Below, one piece after another: positions 51,001-61,200 of a DNA stretch of 64,000 nucleotides (its first letter is position 1; every line of letters starts with the position of its first letter). Location: contig CM054179.1 in the NCBI GenBank assembly GCA_028829895.1, forward strand, positions 110,649,375 to 110,713,374. Reading direction: 5' to 3'. The notes beneath the pieces were generated by a model. It ran no database searches. It saw nothing but the letters and a program-made list of their open reading frames with translations, and was not told where the DNA came from. Position numbers and translations under genes: made by a program. The stretch comes from Sinotaia quadrata. Its lineage: Eukaryota; Mollusca; Gastropoda; Architaenioglossa; Viviparidae.

Positions 51001-54000
51001 TTTAAGTAAATAATTTTTAACATCATCAGTCATTTAACAGTGTGTTTATTATAGAAATTTTGATATTGTGTACATACTAAAAAACAGATTACATATGTTT
51101 TCAAAATATGCAATATGATTTAAGATCTTAAAAAAATGTTTTGCTAAAGAGTTAACTATTTCTTTCACCTTCATTTGACCAACAACACTTTCTACAGTTT
51201 GACACTTTTGTCTTTGAAGTAGTTGAGTACTAAGCTCTGTTATTTACCATTTACTCACTTTTTTTTACTTTCATTCTCTAATACCTGAGTTTTAATAAAT
51301 ACCTAGCATTGAATATTTAAACTCTTCAGAGTAACTGCATGTGTGAAATAGTCAGCCATGAACATTGCTAAAAGGCCAAATAGTACTATTTGTCTCGATT
51401 TAGATACACAGCAAAGATTTTGTGCATTGTTAATTTTACGTAACAAAATTATGCAAACAACAGCAGTTTTATGAGACACTACATTCACCTACTCTATACT
51501 AGGAAGTAGGATAAATCACTTCTGATTGTAAACATCTTGAACTAGTTGTTCACAGAATTTGATGCTTAGGGCATATTGAAGCTAGTCGTATTTTGTTAAA
51601 ATTCCAAACAATTTGACTTGAAGTTGTAAACTGTGATAAACAAATATTGTTGGGTTTTATTTATGTCTGGAGCAACATAATCAGTCTTTTTGCTTTGAAT
51701 ACCAAATATCTAAAGAAATGAAAATTCTAAGACAGGAGACATGTACCATAACCACTAAATTGTTTTATCCTATCCCAATATTTTGATATCTATAACCTCT
51801 TTTGTTTGTAAGGTTGTGGCTCTTGTATTCATGTGCTAGTTTATCTTGATCTGACCTGTTGTTGTTATAGTCTCATCTGCTTTTTTCTTAATGTCATTTT
51901 TGTCGTTTAATGTAGTCATATTACTATATTAGTATCTGACAGAATCATGTTTTAATTTAATTTTTTCTAATTATCAAGTCTCTGCTGTATTATATTGTGT
52001 TTTTTTCTTTTCTAAGCAAATGTTATGTATCTAAGTGTCCTCTTTCAGCATGATTCAAAGTCTCACATAAATCATTAAATGTGAAAGTGTTTGTGTGGGG
52101 AAAACTGTGAGATCTGGAGTATTTTAGAATTTTGTCTATGTTTGTTGTCTCTTTCAATGAAAAAATAAAATTATTTAATAAATATTCACTATTGAATGAT
52201 AAAATTTATCTTTTAAATCAAATAAAAGAGAACTTTTCTACAAGATCCAATTATAGGATAAAATTACATTAGATGGATATGTTAAAGCATGGCAAAGAAA
52301 GAAAAAGATTCATCTAAGTATTCAGAATAAACTATTTCATAATTAATTTTTTTACACCACACAACTGTGTACATTATTGGATAGAGTGTAAATACTAAGT
52401 GCATGTAAAACCATCAGTGCTTTGTAGGGCTTCACTTAGCCTCGTTCTAATTTTATTGAAATAAAAGATTTAAAGATTGCTTGAAATTGTCCATTTCATG
52501 CACAGATAAAACATCCCTTAGTAAATTTTTAGCAAGGATGTTTATGGTGCCAGCTTCTATTTACATTTGTTTATTGCTTTTATTATTGGTTTCTATTTGT
52601 TTCTGTTGTTCTTCTTCCCTGAAGTTAGGACATTTTCCTTGCTTTTGTTTGGCTTATACCTTATTCATGTTCATTATGGCTGACATCTTTTGCTGGCTCT
52701 CTGTGGGCATGCTCAAGATAATTTTCTCCCACCTTATTTGTGTGGGTGTGTTCAGCTGATAATTGATCCAGTTTTCTTAGTTAAGAGTAGACTTAACAGT
52801 TTTGTAAAATTAGTCATTAGTTCCCTTTTGACATTAAGTGATTGACTACTGCTACTAATATAATCTCCTATATGCAGGACCCACTTGCTGAAAATGATAA
52901 AATCTTTTTGTATAGAGGCCTCAGAGTCTTACAAATTTACTTAGATTTTATACTCCATAGGACAAGTAAAGAGCAAAGCACGTCTGTTATGCCCTTTTGC
53001 TCATGTTTTAAAGACAATTAAAAACTCAGCTTACTATCATGCTAAAGTACATGTACATTCCTATTGGATGCCTCTGTTAGTTTTTTTTCTGTTTACCCCC
53101 ACACTTTGTAGGAGTAATGAAATTAGAACAGTTTCCTCCTTTCTGTTCTTTTATAGAAAGATGGTTTTAAAAGAATCATGTTAGTGTTAGTAATGGGTTT
53201 GAGGGTTCCTTTTATCATCTCTGGATTCTGCTTCACATGTCCATTCTTGTCTCTGACCCTTTTATGGCTCACACAACACAGGAGCTTATGCTCCTGGGAT
53301 TTTAAATTTAACAAGGGTTTTCTTCTATTTCAGTCCTCTTGCTTGTGTTTGCTTTGTGCATAAGTTAATTTATTATTTATATGTGAACAGAAAATCATGT
53401 ACTTTTTGTTATTCTGCAGTAGTGTGGAGTCCGGTTATATAAGGAACAAGATATTTTTTTAAAAGTGAAATACTATTTTCCTGGATACTTAGCAATTTTC
53501 CACTATTATTTTCTTGAAGTCTCTGTTATTTTCAAACTTTTCCTTCAAAGTAGGTACTAAAGAAAGCTGTTCCCATGCAAATTGTGGACAGGCTCTAAGC
53601 AATCTTGAGCTTGTCCATTTATTCTTAGGGGTTTACATAGAGTTCATTTTGAGCTCTTGTGGCTTGTACATGCTAGATATTATCTGTGTTCAGTGGTGTC
53701 AAGTCTTGTCCCAAAATAAATTATATAACTTTTTAAAATAGACTTTTCAAGCTTAATTTCTTCCATCAAATTTTCTTATGCTGCATTTAAATAATAAATA
53801 TTATTTAATTTAACAAACATTCTTCCACTATTATGTTAATTTACATCTATTAAAAATGTACTCGTGTATGGAATGCACACACTGTTACTATATTCTAAAC
53901 AAACCTGCATACATTTGATGTAGAAATTATGAGATTAATATTTCATTGGATGTTGAAAATATGTTTTGCAAATGACAAGCCTGATTTTATATTCACACAA

Positions 54001-57000
54001 TAGAGGTATGCTGCCAGATGCTGTACTCCCACCAACAGAGGACCACACCTATGCTCAGTGGTTGGAAAGGGAAGAAACTCTGGTTTCTCCACAGTTATCT
54101 CCCTTTAAACGTCTCCCTTTCAGTCCTGGTACTGGCATTCATGGTTGGTAGCATTTTGTAATTTAGATATCTTATAAACTACTTACTTGCTATTGTTCTT
54201 CATTCTGCACTCATCTGCATAATAAATAAGTAATATACTTAACTGTGGATACAGTTGTTGGTTTGTTTCACAGTGTTTAAGTTTGTTGAGAATTTACTTT
54301 ATTGACTTCCATCTAGGAAGAGATATAAATTAGTATATTTTATTGTATAATATTATAGTTTTAAAATATATAAATGTTGCCATCATCTCATTTCCATAAT
54401 TACTGACAATAAAATGAATATTCTCAGTCTCAGGGTTTTTTTTTTTGTTTTTTTAACTGGAGGTTTACAGTTATAAAAGTGTTTATATTAATGATTTATA
54501 ATTACAAGCCATGGAAGGATTAGTTACAATTCTGATGTTTTATTTTGTACTCAGAGACTTAATGATATATTTCTTTCTGTTTGAACATAGGATTGTCTGA
54601 GACAGACCATTTTGGAGAAGATATGCGGCAGTGTGTTTTGTGTCTGCAACTAGGAGATGATGATCCCGATGTCAGTATTTTATTCTTGCATAATGAAAGT
54701 ACTGCCAGTCTGACCATATTTCTAGCCTCATGATATTATTTTTATTCACTATGTAAAATGATATTTAATAGTGTTCAGAAGATGCATTATTGTTAATAAT
54801 TTTGTTACACATGAGCACCTCAACATTTGCAAGGGAATTTTTAGGCTAAAAATTATAATTTACAGTTGTTTTAAGCATGAAACATTATGAGGTTTGTATA
54901 TCAGTTTGGGGCAGTATAATCAGATCAAAATACTTATTTGTGAAATTCTATTTCTGCAAGGTATTAAGAACCTATCCCTTGCAAACCAAATGAAAATAAA
55001 TAAAAATGAAATTTTTTACAGGCTTGAGAAAAATACACCAGAAGGAAACCTGCAGTTATAATATGTATTTATTACTCTAAGCTCTCAATGTAAATACTCG
55101 AAATTCTAGAGATGCCATATAAAGTAAATAAGCTATATGTATTTAAGACTTCATAATTTTTAATCAAAGGATGGACAATTTTACAAAACATTCAAATTTT
55201 ATGACTACCTTGTGAATACCTAAATTGTGAATGCTTAACTTGCAGATGCTGAGGAGCTTGTATATTAACATTTCTGAGTTAAGTTATTGCAAAATGTAGT
55301 ATTTTATGTTAGGTACTGGCTCAAAATTGCAAAATTCATGAAAATAAATTAAAATTAAATGGCATGAAACATAAGCATGTTTAATTTCACAATATTATTT
55401 TTTAAGGCTTTGATTCCATTCCAGTCCATTTATTATTGTAATTTATTATTAATATAACATTGTTACTTTATTCAGTTTCTGATCTGTATTTCCTTAAAAC
55501 AAAATAAAAATTATCACAACAATACATTAGGAATAGTTATTAATTTGATAATTATTACTTCAGGCAGCAGGACGATTGCTATATGCTGGTCAAGATGACT
55601 GGGTGCATGTGAATTGTGCTTTGTGGTCAGCAGAAGTTTTTGAGGAGTCCGATGGTTCACTGCAGAATGTTCATGTAGCAATGGTTCGAGGTCGCCAAAT
55701 GGTGAGTACAAGATTTTTAATTGATTACCAAAGCTTGAGTTTTAAAGTTATGCTAATAAAAGTGGATCAGAAGAAATACTTGGGGTTGCACCTTTATTTG
55801 TTGTTCTTATTGATGTAAGAAAAAGTCAAGTGCATTTTTGCATAAAAGGAAATTCAAACCAAAGCAAATTTTTTGATCGCTTTAATGCAGTTGCAAGGCC
55901 TAATTTTTAGCAAAAACTCACCCAATACTTAGTAAGCTTAATTATTTTTCTTTCAAACATGATTTAAGTCACATTAAATAAAATACAACTTGTTATATAA
56001 AGAAATGATCTTTAATTTTATCCAAGTTGAATCAATAAATAATTTATTAAAGTATCACACTTTGCTACAGAAAATCACCAAATTTGTGCACTAAATGCTA
56101 CTTATTACTGCAAAACAGTAACGTGGGACTACCTGTTAATAGTTAGAGTGCATGAGTCTGAATTTTAGTGGGGGATAAATTTGTACCAACATTTGAAGAT
56201 TAGCTTGAAAATGTTTTTTGTTTTGAGCATGAAGTAATTTGGTCTTAATTATTTAATTTTAATGACTTTGATTAAAGTGTTAAAAGTAATATTTTTGTTT
56301 CTTAATAGCATAAAATTTTAAGCATTTCACATCAGTCTAGAATTGTTAGTTATTTTATTGTAAGCCTTATTATGAAGTGGCTCTATTTCCCTAGATACAG
56401 TCCTTATAAAGCTACTTTGAAATTTAATGTACTATTTCACAGTGGAATATTTTATTCTTTTGACTTTCTGTTCTAATGGCTTAGTGTATTACCTTTATGA
56501 ATTAATTTGTTTTGTTTTTTTGTTTTATGATTGTTATTTTGTTTTCATGTACCTTCCCCTTCTAACTTCATCTTGTGGTGCCTGTATAAGATTTAATTTG
56601 CAGTTTTGTTGCGCGAAACCACTCTTTAGATTCTCCTTTTTATTCTAACTGGATAGAATATCACATGAAGATACATAATATTTAGTGTATAGATATTTTT
56701 TCGTAGATTAAAAAAAAAGTCATAAAAGTAAAAAGTATATTTTATCATCATGCTACTTTTCATATACTTACAGCGTTGTGAGAGGTGCAAAATGCAAGGT
56801 GCAACAGTTGGTTGCTGTGTACGAGGTTGTCCTGCCAACTACCACTTTTCTTGTGCTCGACAGGATGACTGTGTCTTCTTAGAGGACAAAACTGTCTACT
56901 GTCTTGAGCATAAAGAGCATGCTGAGAGTCAGGTAAGTAGATTAGTTTGCCAGTCAAGTCCTATATATTATAATTGATGAATGGTTATAAATTCTAAATA

Positions 57001-58205
57001 ATTAAGAATGGCAGGACATATCTTTTGTAAATGAATACTCTTAATTAGAGATTCTAACTGATTTATTGGTTTTTATCTATAAAATATGGCCTACATCAAT
57101 AATTATATAGAACAATTTAAAACTACTGTTTAACTTTTTGTTTTCCATTCACTGCAACTCAGGTATAGTTTCAGCATAGTTTGTCTGAAGTTACAACCTT
57201 TTTGACTTTAATTTTAGTAAAGTTCCTTACAAGGCTTTGAATCGGATGTCAGCATTAGTGGGCATGCAGGACTTTACATTAACCACCTACCTACTTATAC
57301 CATACTTGCAACAAATCTTATTGTTTTCATTCATTTAAAAAAGAGTGTGTAACTATCTAACTTTTATCTTCACTCCAAAAGCTCGTTTTTAGTTTAGACA
57401 TAACAATCTCCTCTGTCAGTAATCTAAACCAGGATTTCTCAAAAGGGGTTCCCCAAGAGATCATGATTGGAAAAAAGTTATCAAATAGATATACAGTGGT
57501 ACCTCGATATATGTCCTTAATCTGTTCCTGATCCTTGGATCATATACCTAATGATTTTTTCCCATAAGAAATAAAGGGAAAATGATTAATCTCTTCCCAT
57601 GAAAAAAAATCCTATTGTTATTGGCATATTATACATGCCTCACAACACTGTGAATTCCAGTTCTCTTCTTAAAATGATCAAACCAACCACAGCTGGCTTT
57701 AAGCACTTAACTTTCTTGGCTCATTCCTGCCTTGTTTTTCAAAAGATTGGCATGTATCAGTTTTGCCCTTTCACAAATCATTGCCTCCAATACGCTGTCG
57801 ACAGCACACTGTTTTTCTCTTATCCATATTAAAAGCAATTTTTCTGCCTGCTCAGTTGTCCCTGATCTTTGTTTTGTAATCAATTTAACTCCTTTGCAAC
57901 TTTAGCTGATTTAATAACATCTTTGTTTTTCACAATCGTAGATACCTTCATTCTCGGCATACTGTATGCAGCAAAGTCCTGGATACGCATGCTATCTTCA
58001 TACTTTTCAACAATCTCTTTCTTCATCTCCATGGTGATCTTAACCATTTTCTTTGTTGCTTGGCTCTTCTCATTAACTTTCTTAGATCTCATGGTTACCA
58101 AGCATTCATAGCGATGTTGCTTTTTGATCCTTCAATGTCGGCTCTTCCTAAGATTGCGAAGCAGAATTCGCCAAGTGTTGGATTGTTCACCCACTAATAG
58201 GGAAT

Positions 58206-58248
<43 letters not shown>

Positions 58249-61200
58249 GACTGATGACAAGTCGTTGCAACAATAATCCTGCAATGAATTTACTAAAAAT
58301 TTATGAGAAAATTCACAGAAAAGTTAGAGTGCGAGTTGTTCACTGTATGGTAGCAACTGCTGTACTGACACTTGTAGGCAGTCATGGCTTTGTCTAGAGA
58401 GAGGTAAACCACATTGCTCTTTAGTCATAATTTCACAGATATCTCATGATTTTCATTTTTGTTGTTGTGTGATTAAAGTTGAAGAAATACTTGAACTAAA
58501 AGTAAAATAGATGGAGTGATTTTTTTGTAATACAGTAGTAAGGTGAACTTATTAAATTTATTAAATCATAGCCATGAGTAAGCCTGTTCTTAACGCAAGC
58601 ATCTACAATAAAATTTAATAACAAACTTATGCATTGCCGATGACATTGATGGCCTTGCAGGAAATGAGAAGGAGCTAGCTTGGTGGAAAAACTGGACAGG
58701 ACAGCTACTGCTTTTGGTATGGAAATCAGTGCAGAGAAGACCAAATTGATTACCAACAACACCAGTGGCATATTTAACCCACATACAAAATTTCTAATAA
58801 ATGTGTTAACATTTCTCTTGATTGTAAAATATTTTCAGAACTAATTATTATGTCCTAATTATTAGAAATTTATTTACAGGAGGAGCGGCAGAAAAAGTTT
58901 GCTGTACATCGGCGGATGTGTGTAGACATGGCTGACATCCGTTGCATGAAAAAATCATGGGCCAAAGGTCTGGATGCTGCATACATCAATGTTTTGTTTG
59001 GTGAGTGGTGCCAATAGAGAACATTCTGTTTAGAGAATAATAATGTTTTTATTAAAGTTTTAATTATAATAACTTATTAAATGTTTATATAATTGAAAAA
59101 ATTTAATGTTTTATGAACTACAAAAGAATTCTATGGATCTTAGTAATTTAAAATTTCAGCTTCTTTTTTACTCTTTAAAAAATTGATCCAAATTCTTGCA
59201 TACAATAATTTAGCTGTTTTGAGCTTGAATTGTTGCTCAGAATGTATTTCTGTTAGTATTAATTTAAGATTGTCTTAACACTCATATAAAACTACTACCA
59301 TTCTTCAAGCACACAAAACATTGGCCCCAGCCCTCCAACGCAGATAAAAACTAGCCTTATCCATCCCACAAAATATTGGCTCCAACCCTTCAACACAGAT
59401 GAAACTAGCCTTATCCATCCAACACAAAACATTGGCCCTAACACTCCAACATTGATAAAACTAACCTTATCCACCCAACACACAAAACTATCATCTTTCA
59501 CCAAACATTAAATATCTCCAGTCTTCAGTCTTGTACAACAAATCTCATCCTCCATACACATAAAACTACAACATTCCTCAAACACAAAATCTGCTCCATC
59601 ACTCAAACACATACAATTATCTTTATCCACCAAACACATTATAACATTGAGCAACCCCAGACATACATAAAACTTGCCAGTCTCTAAAACACACTTAAAC
59701 TAAATTTCCCCAAAATATATATAAATCTTGCTAATCTCTCACATTTAAACTGCCCCCCCCCCCCCCCTTCCTGCCAAACACACATACATAAAGTAGCCTT
59801 ATTCCTACAAAAACATAAACTAACTCCATTTTTCAAAAAAAAAATTTGCCCAACTCCCAAACAAAATTAGCTCCTCCCATAAACACATACAAAACTAGTC
59901 TCATTCGTGAAACAAACTATCCCATCTTCCATAAAATAACCAGTCCCTTAAAATAATGAATTTAAACCAGTTGAATCTTTAAAACATTTTTCTAACCTCC
60001 AAATGCATAAAACTCACCTCGCACCACAAACACCTTTACTCTATCTCCCAAAACATCTTGTCCCTGAAACATTCATAAAAATAATTCTGTTCTCTCATGA
60101 CATAAAACCAACTTCACCCTCAAGCACACAGAATAACACTCTTAACAAATAGTTCCAAGCAGGTATTCATTCTTCTCTCATTTCAGGTTCATGCACAGTA
60201 GAGAATTTAGGATCACTGACACCCCTCTCAGACTGCAAAGGCTGTTTGTTACCCATCAGCTTTAAGTAAGTATATCATATGCTAATGTGTGGATTGTGGA
60301 AAGTGAAAAATATTTTTTGTAACTCTTACATTGGATCACTTAGAATAATTTCATTGTAACTTGATCAATAATAAAATAATTCATAAAACTGGGGTTAAAG
60401 ATGCACCCCATGGTTCACTTTATTGTTGACATCTCATCTAACTAAATAGATAATAAACCTACTCAAACCTGGGCTTCCTTGAATTAGAAGATGAAACCCT
60501 GTCTAAGATGCTGGTCACTGAGTCTTGTGAGGAGGGACTGTATGAAACACTGAAATGTTAACAGTGGCTTCTGTCTTTTGTTGTTTTAAAAATGTGCTCA
60601 AATATGAGACAAACTGGTATAACTGACACTTGCTTGCATTTAAAACAAGTGTTTTAATGTAAAATTTTAAGTGTTTGAAGTGTTTAAATGTCAGACTATT
60701 TACTGGTTAAAGTTTATTTCATTTTCCATCACTAAAACTGGGGAGCAGTTTGGTCATGCTTAATAGTTAATTATCGTGTCTGATTTGATATAAATAACAG
60801 GAAGACTAAAAATATTTACCTTATAAAAAGAGATAAACTTTACTTCCCCAAAAAACATAGTTATAATCAATTTAGGATAAAGTTAAAAGGTAAAAAAAAT
60901 AAATATTATCTTATAATTAAATGAAAGCTATATATATTTAGTAGTTTCTATGTATGTTTGAAAATTATTTGGAAGGGCCTATGGTATGCACCATTCATAA
61001 GTATTCAAGAAAAACTTATTCAAGAAAAAAAGATGTTTCCATCACACAGCTATATGTGTATACAATATTCAAGAAAAAAAGATGGTTCCATCACACATCT
61101 ACATATGTATACAGTATTCAAGGAAAACCTATTTTACTTAGAAAAAATAATGATTCCATCAATATGTATATACAGTATTCAAGAAAAAAAGATGTTTCCA

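Noticed and set aside
52481..52759. Hydrophobic 92-codon frame resembling a membrane protein
   Set aside because: T-rich intron sequence gives Phe/Leu-rich chance peptides; no splice or family support.
59295..59504. 69-codon minus-strand frame with repeated VGWIRLV-like peptides
   Set aside because: Translation of the 60-bp minisatellite, not a gene.
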